Shown here: positions 6,449 through 13,325 of the stretch, piece after piece
Position numbering within the stretch: position 1 is the stretch's first letter
Layout of the letters: every line of letters starts with the position of its first letter
Assembly (NCBI GenBank): GCA_959602875.1
Contig: CAUGVQ010000047.1
Coordinates: forward strand, 1 to 15,212
DNA from: an uncultured Collinsella sp.
GTDB taxonomy: Bacteria > Actinomycetota > Coriobacteriia > Coriobacteriales > Coriobacteriaceae
Direction: 5' to 3'
Length of the DNA stretch: 15,212 nt
Made by a program: the position numbers and the translations under genes
Notes under the pieces: generated by a model
Seen by the model: the letters and a program-made list of their open reading frames with translations, nothing else
Databases searched by the model: none
Told to the model about the DNA's origin: nothing

Positions 6449-7216
6449 TTACAGCAGCCCCAGCCGCTCGCACGCCTTCCAGATGCCGTCGTCGTCCACG
6501 TCGGTCGTGACAAGTGAGGCGCGGTCCTTAACAACGTCCCAAGCGTTTCCCATCGCCACGCTCGTCCCTACCGCATCAAACATGCTGAGGTCGTTCTCGC
6601 CGTCGCCAAAGGCGACCGCCTCCTCGGGAGAGAGCCCGTAGCGCTCGAGCGTCGCCGCAACGCCAAAGGCCTTACCGCCTTCGCGGGGTACCACGTCGCA
6701 GAACAGGTCGGTCCAACGCGTGGCCGCAACGGAGGTGGTGCGGTCCAAAAACACGCGCTCCTCCCCCGTCCCCACAAACGCGCAGAACTGGTAGACCGGC
6801 GCATCGAAGGCTCGGTCGATGTCGTCGGGCTCGTACACGAGATTCGCCTGCTTGGCGGTCGCCTCCACGCGGGGCGTGAGCGCGTTCACAAAAGAGCGCT
6901 CGCGCTGGAGGACGAGCACGTCGTAGAGGCCGTCTTTCACCTGGCCCACGATGGTGTGCACGTCCGCCTTGTCGATGGGCAGGCTCCGGTAGACGCCCCC
7001 GCCGTCGTAGCAGAGCTGGCCGTTCAGCGTGACGTAAGCGTCAAAGCCCTCCTGCAGCTCGCGGGGCAGCTGATAGGTAGGCCGGCCCGACGAGATGACG
7101 GTCTTGATGCCCCGGGCGCGTAGGCGCTTGAGCGCCTCAACCGTCGAGGCGGGCATGGTATGGGTCGTAAAACTCAGCAGCGTGCCATCGATATCAAAAA
7201 ACGCAGCTTTGATCAT
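6449..7216 (-). CDS. Cof-type HAD-IIB phosphatase
   Basis: A 255-residue cytosolic hydrolase of the HAD superfamily, Cof/YbiV-like, generally acting on sugar phosphates or cofactor-type phosphates. Motif I is FDIDGTLL with nucleophile Asp8 and acid/base Asp10, motif II is the Ser of ISSGRPT, and motif IV is FGDGENDLSM (203-212). The large central region between II and IV is the type IIB cap that sets substrate choice. The frame opens 24 codons earlier, but ATG 7216 is preceded by AAGGGA at six bases and places motif I at the usual distance. It has its own extended -10 and a leader hairpin (7234-7239 with 7250-7255). It converges on DedA over 50 bases without a clear terminator. Confidence 0.9.
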   Translation of the reverse strand: MIKAAFFDIDGTLLSFTTHTMPASTVEALKRLRARGIKTVISSGRPTYQLPRELQEGFDAYVTLNGQLCYDGGGVYRSLPIDKADVHTIVGQVKDGLYDVLVLQRERSFVNALTPRVEATAKQANLVYEPDDIDRAFDAPVYQFCAFVGTGEERVFLDRTTSVAATRWTDLFCDVVPREGGKAFGVAATLERYGLSPEEAVAFGDGENDLSMFDAVGTSVAMGNAWDVVKDRASLVTTDVDDDGIWKACERLGLL

Positions 7217-7278
7217 GGGGATTCCCTTCATGCGGCGCGGCGGCGCCCGCGCGCCCTGCCGCTTGTTACGCGAGCTCA

Positions 7279-7287
7279 AGTGTACCA
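7279..7287 (-). promoter_or_regulatory. extended -10 promoter for the Cof-type phosphatase
   Basis: On the minus strand this reads TGGTACACT, an extended -10 with hexamer TACACT. No -35 element is recognisable. Transcription would begin near 7272, giving a GC-rich leader of about 55 bases. Confidence 0.5.
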
Positions 7288-7328
7288 TGCACGCAAGCGC
7301 CCGCGCGGGCGCTCTGCGTTCGCGCGCG

Positions 7329-7337
7329 TGATAGGAT
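7329..7337 (+). promoter_or_regulatory. extended -10 promoter for the ABC-F gene
   Basis: TGATAGGAT is TGn plus TAGGAT, directly after an alternating CG run. The start would be near 7344, leaving a leader of only about 23 bases. That leaves no room for the leader-peptide attenuators known ahead of some antibiotic-resistance ABC-F genes, which argues for a housekeeping role. Confidence 0.5.
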
Positions 7338-7366
7338 AGTCCCTACCGCAACGGAAAGGACCTTTG

Positions 7367-9223
7367 ATGGCGATCTTACTGGGCTGCGACGGCCTGTCTC
7401 TTGACTACCCCACCAAGCAGGTGTTTCGCGATGTCACCCTCGGTGTTTCGGAGGGCGACCGCATAGGCATCGTCGGCAAGAACGGTGACGGCAAGTCGAC
7501 GCTGCTCGCGCTGCTCGCCGGCACGGTCGAGCCCGATGCCGGCCGCGTCACGCACCGGCGCGACGTGCGCGTGGGCCTTCTGGGCCAGCGTGATGCGCTC
7601 GATGCCGCCGACACGGTCCATCATGCCGTTGTGGGAGATGCTCCGGAATACGAGTGGGCCGCATCGCCCCGTGTGCGCTCGATCCTAGACGGCCTCATCT
7701 CCGATGTGTCCTGGGAGGCCCGCGTGGGCGAGCTCTCGGGCGGTCAGCGCCGTCGCGTCGACCTCGCACGCCTGCTTATTGGCGACTGGGACGTCCTCAT
7801 GCTCGACGAGCCCACAAACCACCTCGACATCCGCACCATCAACTGGCTCGCCGGGCATCTCAAGACGCGCTGGCAGCCAGGCGCCGGCGCGCTCCTTCTG
7901 GTCACACACGATCGCTGGTTTCTCGACGAGGTGGCCGAATCCATGTGGGAGGTCCACGACCAGCGGGTGGAACCGTTTGAGGGCGGCTACTCCGCCTATA
8001 TCCTGCAGCGCGTGGAGCGTGACCGCTTGGCCGCCGTCGCCGAGGAGCGGCGCCGCAACATGGCGCGCAAGGAGCTCGCATGGCTCAGCCGTGGGGCGCA
8101 GGCGCGCTCGACCAAGCCCAAATTCCGCGTCGAGGCGGCGCGCGAGCTCATTGCCGACGTGCCCCCGCTGCGCGACGAACTCGAGCTCAAGCGCCTCGCG
8201 GTGGCGCGCCTCGGCAAGCAGGTCATCGATGTGATCGATGTCACCGCCGGCTATCCCGATGCCTCGGCAGACACCCCGGCGGGAGCCGCGGCCACTTCGG
8301 GGACGCCCGTGCTTACCGACGTCACCTGGCTCATCGGCGCGGGCGACCGCTTTGGCCTCCTTGGCGAGAACGGCGCGGGCAAGTCGACCCTGATCGACGT
8401 CATCCAGGGCAAGCTCGCTCCCCTCGCAGGCCGCGTGAAGATTGGGCAAACGGTGCGCTTTGGCGTGCTCTCGCAGCAGCTCGACGAGCTCGCCCCCTAC
8501 CTCGACAGCACCATCCGCGAAGTGCTCTCGACCTACAAGCGCACCTACGTTATCGACGGCAAGGAGACGAGCCCCGAGAAGCTCCTCGAGCGCCTGGGCT
8601 TCACCACGCAGCAGCTCTGGAGCCGCATCGGCGACCTCTCCGGTGGACAGCGCCGCCGCCTCATGCTTCTGCTCACCATCCTCTCGGAGCCCAACGTCCT
8701 CATCCTGGACGAGCCCGGCAACGACCTCGACACCGACATGCTCGCCATCGTGGAGGATCTGCTTGATGGGTGGCCGGGTACCCTCATTCTCGTCACGCAC
8801 GACCGCTACCTCATGGAGCGCGTGACCGACCAGCAATATGCCATCATCGACGGACACCTGCGCCATGTGCCGGGCGGTGTCGACGATTACCTGCGGCTCG
8901 TGGAGGGTAGCCGCGCGCCGCGCCATGCTGCCGATGCCGCCGCTGGGGCCCCGTCATCTGCGGAAACCTCGCACAAGCAGGCGGAGACCGCCGGCCTGAC
9001 CAACGCGGAGCGCCAACGGCTGCGCAAGGAGGCCGCATCGCTCGAGCGGCGCATCGATACAGCGCGCAAGCGTGCCGAGGAGCTCGAGCACGCCATGACT
9101 ACTATCGACCCCACCGACTACCAGGCACTCCAGGACCAGCAGGCCAAGATCAACGAGGCCCGCGAGGCGGTTGACGACCTCGAAACCCAATGGCTCGAGG
9201 TCTCCGAGCAGCTCGAAAGCTGA
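7367..9223 (+). CDS. Uup-like ABC-F ATPase
   Basis: A 618-residue soluble protein with two ABC ATPase domains and no membrane segment, so an ABC-F factor that by family acts on ribosomes rather than as a transporter. Domain 1 has Walker A GKNGDGKST (37-45), LSGGQRRR (from 123) and Walker B LMLDEPTNHLD (Asp147, Glu148). A charged linker follows. Domain 2 has GENGAGKST (333-341), a second LSGGQRRR and LILDEPGNDLD, where Gly replaces the usual Thr. The last 70 or so residues (EAASLERRIDTARKRAEELE onward) form a coiled coil, the mark of Uup-type members. TTG at 7364 is also open, but ATG 7367, six bases after AAAGGA, is preferred. It converges on the pst operon. An antibiotic-resistance role is possible but not indicated. 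Confidence 0.93.
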   Translation: MAILLGCDGLSLDYPTKQVFRDVTLGVSEGDRIGIVGKNGDGKSTLLALLAGTVEPDAGRVTHRRDVRVGLLGQRDALDAADTVHHAVVGDAPEYEWAASPRVRSILDGLISDVSWEARVGELSGGQRRRVDLARLLIGDWDVLMLDEPTNHLDIRTINWLAGHLKTRWQPGAGALLLVTHDRWFLDEVAESMWEVHDQRVEPFEGGYSAYILQRVERDRLAAVAEERRRNMARKELAWLSRGAQARSTKPKFRVEAARELIADVPPLRDELELKRLAVARLGKQVIDVIDVTAGYPDASADTPAGAAATSGTPVLTDVTWLIGAGDRFGLLGENGAGKSTLIDVIQGKLAPLAGRVKIGQTVRFGVLSQQLDELAPYLDSTIREVLSTYKRTYVIDGKETSPEKLLERLGFTTQQLWSRIGDLSGGQRRRLMLLLTILSEPNVLILDEPGNDLDTDMLAIVEDLLDGWPGTLILVTHDRYLMERVTDQQYAIIDGHLRHVPGGVDDYLRLVEGSRAPRHAADAAAGAPSSAETSHKQAETAGLTNAERQRLRKEAASLERRIDTARKRAEELEHAMTTIDPTDYQALQDQQAKINEAREAVDDLETQWLEVSEQLES

Positions 9224-9240
9224 CTTTTTCATCTGGATCG

Positions 9241-9279
9241 AAAAAAGCGGGCGACCCGCGTGATACGGATCGCCCGCTT
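9241..9279 (-). terminator. intrinsic terminator of the pst operon
   Basis: Read on the minus strand, the perfect 10-base arms 9279-9270 and 9254-9245 flank a 15-base loop, and a run of T (complement of A6 at 9241-9246) begins in the last stem pairs. This is a classical Rho-independent terminator about 80 bases after the pstB stop. On the plus strand no T-run follows the stem, so it should work less well for the converging ABC-F gene. Confidence 0.85.
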
Positions 9280-9325
9280 GGAAGGAAACGTGCTCGCAGC
9301 AGCACAGGAAAAGGTGTGCCGGCCG

Positions 9326-9344
9326 GGTAAACGCAGGTAAACGC
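9326..9344. repeat. tandem GGTAAACGC pair after pstB
   Basis: GGTAAACGC occurs at 9326-9334 and again at 9336-9344, a 10-base period, with a partial third ACGCAGG copy at 9352-9358 touching the pstB stop. It resembles the GTAAAC half-site upstream of pstS when that is read on the minus strand, but the spacing is 10 rather than 11. Function unknown. Confidence 0.6.
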
Positions 9345-9358
9345 GGCTGCAACGCAGG

Positions 9359-10195
9359 CTACGAGAACATACCGGTCAGGTAGTCGTTCAGGCGCTTGTC
9401 GTTGGGACGCTGGAAAATCTGGTCGGTCTCGCCGTACTCGACCATGTCGCCCATATAGAAGAACGCCGTGCGGTTGGACACGCGGGAGGCCTGCTCCATG
9501 TTGTGCGTCACGATAACGATGGCGCGGTTCTCCACGATGGAGAGCATGAGGTCCTCGATAGCAAGCGTCGAGATGGGGTCGAGCGCCGAGCAGGGCTCGT
9601 CAAAAAGAATCACGTCCGGACGCATGGCGAGCGTGCGGGCGATGCACAGGCGCTGCTGCTGACCACCGGAAAGCGCGAAGGCGCTCTCGTCCAGCTTGTC
9701 CTTCACCTCGTCCCAGAGCGCCGCGCCGCGCAGGCTCTCCTCCACCAGCTCGTCCAGAGCGTCCTTGTCGCGCAGGCCGTGGCGCTTGGGCGCGAAGGTG
9801 ATGTTCTCGCGGATGGACTTGTGGAACGGATTCGGCTGCTGGAACACCATGCCGATTGACTTGCGAAGCTCGTAGAGATTCTCGGTCGAGGTATTGATGT
9901 TGTGGTCGCGGTAGATGATCTCGCCCGTGACGCGACAGCCACGGATCTCGCGGTTCATGAGGTTGAGCGAGCGCAGAAACGTCGACTTGCCACAACCGGA
10001 CGGGCCGATGAGGGCCGTGATCTCGCCGGTGTGGAACTTAAGCGAGGTGTCGTGCAGGGCGTGGTTGTCGCCGTAGTAGACGTTCACGTCATGGGTCTCG
10101 AGCATGACCTCGTTGGAGATCGCCCGGCCCGTCACGCGCGGCGTGCGCTCGCTTGTCTCAACGTTCGCAAGGAACTCTTCGGTGGTGTTACTCAT
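9359..10195 (-). CDS. pstB: phosphate ABC transporter ATP-binding protein PstB
   Basis: The cytoplasmic ATPase that drives phosphate import through PstC/PstA. The 278 residues include Walker A GPSGCGKST (64-72), a Q-loop in VFQQPNPF, the signature LSGGQQQR (175-182), Walker B VILFDEP (195-201), a D-loop SALDPIS and the H-loop His231. NREIRGCRV and the PNPF segment are typical of PstB among ABC ATPases. About 30 residues precede the conserved ETHDVNVYYG, slightly longer than usual. ATG 10195 shares bases with the TGA of pstA (ATGA), showing translational coupling, with AAAGGA inside pstA upstream. The frame is open further upstream but overlaps pstA and looks non-coding. It is the last gene of the operon; no phoU follows. 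Confidence 0.97.
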   Translation of the reverse strand: MSNTTEEFLANVETSERTPRVTGRAISNEVMLETHDVNVYYGDNHALHDTSLKFHTGEITALIGPSGCGKSTFLRSLNLMNREIRGCRVTGEIIYRDHNINTSTENLYELRKSIGMVFQQPNPFHKSIRENITFAPKRHGLRDKDALDELVEESLRGAALWDEVKDKLDESAFALSGGQQQRLCIARTLAMRPDVILFDEPCSALDPISTLAIEDLMLSIVENRAIVIVTHNMEQASRVSNRTAFFYMGDMVEYGETDQIFQRPNDKRLNDYLTGMFS

Positions 10196-11148
10196 TCGGC
10201 GGTCATCCTTTTCGCGAGGGCCTTGCCGGCGATACGGGAAAGCACGTTGAACAAAAGCACGCAGATCATGAGGACCGCGGCGGTACCCCAGACGATGTGC
10301 TGGGCCTCGGGCGAGCCCTCGCCGTAGATCTTGTAGATGTGGACTGCGAGCGACTCGCCGGGGCGGAAGATGTTCCAGGCGCACGTGGGGCTCGCAAAGT
10401 TGAGCGAGAGGAAGTTCAGGCGCGCGGGGCTCGACATGCCGGAGGTGAAGAGCAAAGCCGCCGCCTCGCCGAACACGCGACCGGCGGAGAGCACCACGCC
10501 CGTGACGATAGCGGGCATAGCGGCCGGGATGAGGACGTGAAGGGTCGTCTCCCAGCGCGTAAGGCCCATCGCCAGGCACGCGTCGCGCTGGCTCGAGGGA
10601 ACGTCCTCGAGCGCTTGCGTGATGACGCGGGTCAGGATCGGGATGTTGAACATCGTGAGCGCGATGGCGCCCGAGATGAGCGAGTAGCCCCACCCAAAGT
10701 TCACCGAGAACATGAGGAAGCCGAACATGCCCACGACGATCGACGGCAGGCTCGAGAGCGTCTCGATGGCCGTAGAGGCGATCTTGGTGACCGGCCCGTC
10801 GGGCGCGTACTCCACGAGGAACACTGCGCCAAACAGCGAGATGGGAAGCGAGATGATGAGCGTCAGAATCAGCAGGTAGAACGAGTCGAACAGCTGATAG
10901 GCAATGCCGCCCTCGGTACCGTTGGAGCGCGAGGCCTCGGTAAGGAAGCCAGGCTGGAAGATCATGCCGATACCCTGGAAGAGGATGTAGACAACCATGG
11001 CCACGACGATCAGCATGACGATGGCGACAATCGCCGCGAGGATGCCCGTCGCGAGCTTGTCGTTGCGCATGGAGCGGCGGATGCGGCCCTCCTGCTCGGG
11101 CGCATGCGCGCCGGAGGTTGCCGTGGTGACAGACGTTGCGTTAGCCAC
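10192..11148 (-). CDS. pstA: phosphate ABC transporter permease PstA
   Basis: One of the two membrane channel subunits of the high-affinity phosphate importer. The roughly 318 residues have a hydrophilic N-terminal tail of about 30, a first helix at about 33-57, then an SLPISLFGAVFLVEYAP segment and five further helices. The cytoplasmic EAA-type loop MGLTRWETTLHVLIPAAMPAI contacts PstB. The start is uncertain: GTG 11148 overlaps the pstC stop by eight bases and has GAAGG close upstream. ATG 11070 (MRNDKL) would shorten the tail by 26 residues and is the main alternative. The overlaps at both ends indicate a single coupled transcript. Confidence 0.94.
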   Translation of the reverse strand: MANATSVTTATSGAHAPEQEGRIRRSMRNDKLATGILAAIVAIVMLIVVAMVVYILFQGIGMIFQPGFLTEASRSNGTEGGIAYQLFDSFYLLILTLIISLPISLFGAVFLVEYAPDGPVTKIASTAIETLSSLPSIVVGMFGFLMFSVNFGWGYSLISGAIALTMFNIPILTRVITQALEDVPSSQRDACLAMGLTRWETTLHVLIPAAMPAIVTGVVLSAGRVFGEAAALLFTSGMSSPARLNFLSLNFASPTCAWNIFRPGESLAVHIYKIYGEGSPEAQHIVWGTAAVLMICVLLFNVLSRIAGKALAKRMTAE

Positions 11149-12052
11149 GAGCCTTCGCCCCCTTTGCACCGATAAGGTGAATGATCATGATGAAGATGAG
11201 CGACATGCCCATAAGGAGCAGGCCGAGCGTCCAGAGAGCATCGTTTTGCACGGAGCCCGTTGCATAAACCGCCATAGAGGTCGTGAGCGTGGTGGTGATG
11301 GTGGACGCGGAGTCGAGCAAACTCGTCGGCATGGTCTCCACGCCGCCGATGACCATGCGCACGGCGAGCGTCTCGCCAAAGGCGCGCGTCATGCCGAGGA
11401 TGACTGCGGTCATGAGCGAGGGCGTAGCGCTTTTGAGCACCACGTGCCAGATGGTCTGCCAGCGGGTGTAGCCGAGCGCGAGCGAGCCCTCGCGGTAGCT
11501 CTGCGGCACAGCGCGCAAAGCGTCGATGGAGAGCGTGGTGATGGTCGGCAAGATCATGAGCGCAAGCACAATGGAGCCGGGGAGGATGCCGAGGCCGAGC
11601 TCGACGTTGAAGATCACACGCACCGCACGCACGATCACATGGAAGCCGATGAGGCCGAAGACGACCGAAGGAATGCCCACGAGAAGCTCGATGAGTGGCT
11701 GGAAGTACTTCTGGCCAAACTTGGGCGAGATCTCGACCACGTAGATGGCGGCGCCGATGGCGATCGGCACGGCAATGACGGTCGAGAAGATCGTGACCGC
11801 AAACGAGGTGACAATGAGCGGCAGGGCACCGGTGAAGGGAAGACCGGTCTCCTCGTTGGTCATCGCGAGGTTCCAGCGCGTGCTGGTGAAGAACTCTGCG
11901 ATGGAAACGCCGTCCTTGAAGAAGGTGGAGAGGCCGCGCTGCGCAACCATGAAGATAAGCGCCACAACGACAAGTGTCACGAGCGCAACGCAGGCGCCCG
12001 TGACACTCAAGCCGACCTTCTCAAGGTTGCGTTTTGGCATTTGCTTTGCCAT
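11141..12052 (-). CDS. pstC: phosphate ABC transporter permease PstC
   Basis: The second channel subunit, 303 residues, close to the family length. A first helix at about 15-36 is followed by the extracytoplasmic FFTSTRW...TGALPLIVTS segment typical of PstC, then helices including PIAIGAAIYVVEIS and LVGIPSVVFGLIGF. An EAA-type loop (ALGYTRWQTIWHVVLKSATPSL) would dock on PstB. ATG 12052 follows GAAAGGTG at four bases. A gap of 54 bases separates it from pstS and contains a stem-loop that touches this ribosome site. It overlaps the downstream pstA start. Confidence 0.97.
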   Translation of the reverse strand: MAKQMPKRNLEKVGLSVTGACVALVTLVVVALIFMVAQRGLSTFFKDGVSIAEFFTSTRWNLAMTNEETGLPFTGALPLIVTSFAVTIFSTVIAVPIAIGAAIYVVEISPKFGQKYFQPLIELLVGIPSVVFGLIGFHVIVRAVRVIFNVELGLGILPGSIVLALMILPTITTLSIDALRAVPQSYREGSLALGYTRWQTIWHVVLKSATPSLMTAVILGMTRAFGETLAVRMVIGGVETMPTSLLDSASTITTTLTTSMAVYATGSVQNDALWTLGLLLMGMSLIFIMIIHLIGAKGAKARG

Positions 12053-12062
12053 GGCGCACCTT

Positions 12063-12106
12063 TCGAACAGTTGTTACGTACAGGCGTAAGTCTCGGCGAA
12101 GTTCGA
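12063..12106 (-). promoter_or_regulatory. nested stem-loop in the pstS-pstC gap
   Basis: The outer arms TCGAAC (12063-12068) and GTTCGA (12101-12106) are perfect reverse complements, and TTACG (12074-12078) pairs with CGTAA (12085-12089) inside. The outer stem starts directly after the pstS stop and its other side touches the pstC ribosome site (12057-12064). It has no T-run. Such intercistronic stems often protect the upstream mRNA and let the binding protein exceed the membrane subunits; that role is inference here. Confidence 0.4.
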
Positions 12107-13033
12107 TTACTTCTCGGTGACGTTGCCCTCGGCGTCCTTGACGACGGTCATCTGGGACACGGGGATGAAGCCCTGCTCCTCAACGAGCGAGCCCTGGACA
12201 TCGTCGGAGAGCATGTACTCGAGGAAGGCCTTGGTGACTTCGTCGGCGTCCTCCTGGCAGTACATGTGCTCGGTCGCCCAGATGGGGAACGAGTTGTCGG
12301 TGACGTTCTCGGAGGTGGGCTCGACACCGCCGACCTTGATGGCCTTGAACTTGGTCTCGTCGAAGTGCGAGAAGTCGAGGTAGGAGATGGCGTTGTCGGT
12401 GCTGCCGAGCTGGGTCTGGACGTCGCCGGACTTGTCGAGCTCGGCCTCGCCCGCAAAGTCGGGCACGTCGTCGCCAAAGACGGCGGCCTCAAACGTGGCG
12501 CGGGTGCCAGAGCCGGCCTTGCGGTTGAGGACGTGAATCTCGGCATCCTCGCCGCCGACCTCGCTCCAGTTGGTGATCTGACCGGAGAAGATACCGGCGA
12601 GCTGCTCGAGGGTGAGGTCGTCGACGGTGACGTTCAGGGAGACCACGGGGCCCATACCCACGACGGCGACCTCGTGGTCGACGAGCGTGGCGGCCTGATC
12701 GGCCTCGAGCTTGGTCTCGGCGAAGACGTCGGAGTTGCCGATGTTCACGGTGCCATCGGCCACGGCGGTGAGACCGGTGCCCGAGCCGTTGCCGGAGCCG
12801 GTGATGGAGACGTCGGGGTTGTCGTTCATGAACTGCTCGGCAGCGGCCTCGACGAGCGCCTGGAACGAGGAGGCGCCGTCATAGGTCACGGTGCCGGTGA
12901 GGGTGGCATCGGCGGCAGCGGAGCCAGCGGGAGCGGTGGTGCCGCCGCAACCGGCAAGGCCGAGGCCGGCAAAGGCAGCGAGGCCGCCGGCAAGACCGAG
13001 GAACTGACGACGAGAGCAATCGAATGCGAGCAT
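12107..13033 (-). CDS. pstS: phosphate-binding lipoprotein PstS
   Basis: The extracytoplasmic receptor that captures phosphate and delivers it to PstC/PstA. The 308 residues begin with a signal in which SRRQFL (7-12) fits the twin-arginine consensus, then a hydrophobic stretch and the lipobox LAGC with Cys29 as the lipidated residue. The mature part has the family's phosphate-contact segments GNGSGTGL near the N-terminus and KAGSGTR in the middle, plus an FSGQITNWSEV motif typical of PstS. ATG 13033 has a strong GGAAGGAG at four bases; the longer open frame upstream lacks a signal and runs through the leader. It is the first gene of the pst operon, preceded by an 11-base-periodic operator candidate. 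Confidence 0.97.
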   Translation of the reverse strand: MLAFDCSRRQFLGLAGGLAAFAGLGLAGCGGTTAPAGSAAADATLTGTVTYDGASSFQALVEAAAEQFMNDNPDVSITGSGNGSGTGLTAVADGTVNIGNSDVFAETKLEADQAATLVDHEVAVVGMGPVVSLNVTVDDLTLEQLAGIFSGQITNWSEVGGEDAEIHVLNRKAGSGTRATFEAAVFGDDVPDFAGEAELDKSGDVQTQLGSTDNAISYLDFSHFDETKFKAIKVGGVEPTSENVTDNSFPIWATEHMYCQEDADEVTKAFLEYMLSDDVQGSLVEEQGFIPVSQMTVVKDAEGNVTEK

Positions 13034-13156
13034 GGTTCTCCTTCCAAGAACACGAAATGCATCAGGCGGGGCGCCGCGGAGCTGTACCGCGGGGAGGGGC
13101 GGCTCCATTGCCGCGGAATCGTCCCCGTCTGAACTTCGGAAGGTAGCGTACGCCCG
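13034..13156 (-). promoter_or_regulatory. GC-rich pstS leader
   Basis: The stretch between the upstream terminator and pstS holds no credible gene. It contains three CCGCGG palindromes (13074-13079, 13087-13092, 13111-13116), so adjacent copies can form alternative hairpins. GTACGC/TACGCT near 13143-13150 is only a weak -10 candidate. If transcription starts beside the upstream half-sites, most of this is untranslated leader. Confidence 0.35.
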
Positions 13157-13203
13157 AAAAAAGAGGTGCGCAGGCTGCAATCGGCACCCATTACGCACCT
13201 CTT
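13157..13203 (-). terminator. intrinsic terminator after the M20 dipeptidase gene
   Basis: On the minus strand the 10-base arms 13203-13194 and 13170-13161 are perfect complements around a 23-base loop, followed by six T (complement of A6 at 13157-13162). An alternative partner for the right-hand arm, GCACC at 13184-13188, lies in the loop. It sits about 120 bases after the dipeptidase stop and directly downstream of the pst half-sites, so it insulates or attenuates transcription heading for pstS. Confidence 0.8.
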
Positions 13204-13210
13204 ATCAAAC

Positions 13211-13248
13211 GTTACCGCATCGCTACGGCGGGCTTACGGTGGGTTTAC
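13211..13248. promoter_or_regulatory. PHO-box-like operator: four half-sites at 11-bp spacing
   Basis: TTAC, CTAC, TTAC and TTAC end at 13215, 13226, 13237 and 13248, exactly 11 bases apart, each preceded by G, C or T and separated by GC-rich spacers. On the minus strand they read GTAAC, GTAGC, GTAAGC and GTAAAC. Direct repeats of about seven bases with an 11-base period are how PhoB/PhoP-type OmpR-family regulators bind, and the position upstream of pstS fits phosphate-starvation control. The spacing is seen; the regulator is inferred. Confidence 0.65.
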
Positions 13249-13325
13249 AAACGCACGGCCCTCGTCAGCATCGCCTGATGAACCGTGCAGACGAGCGACA
13301 CGCGCTTTGCCTTGGACCCACTACC

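Noticed and set aside
7685..8926. 413-residue frame antisense to the ABC-F gene
   Set aside because: Same shadow effect; the plus-strand frame has complete ABC motifs throughout.
10196..10693. N-terminal extension of the PstB frame by about 166 residues
   Set aside because: It lies within pstA, is Arg/His/Pro-rich, and the ATGA overlap with a normal PstB start explains the gene without it.
10997..13132. 711-residue open frame antisense to pstA, pstC and pstS
   Set aside because: Spans three well-supported genes and their gaps; composition is Asp/Gly/His/Glu-rich and domain-free, as expected opposite GC-rich coding DNA.
13034..13198. 55-residue upstream extension of PstS
   Set aside because: It would bury the Tat/lipoprotein signal internally, crosses the leader and the terminator's T-run, and ignores the strong ribosome site before ATG 13033.
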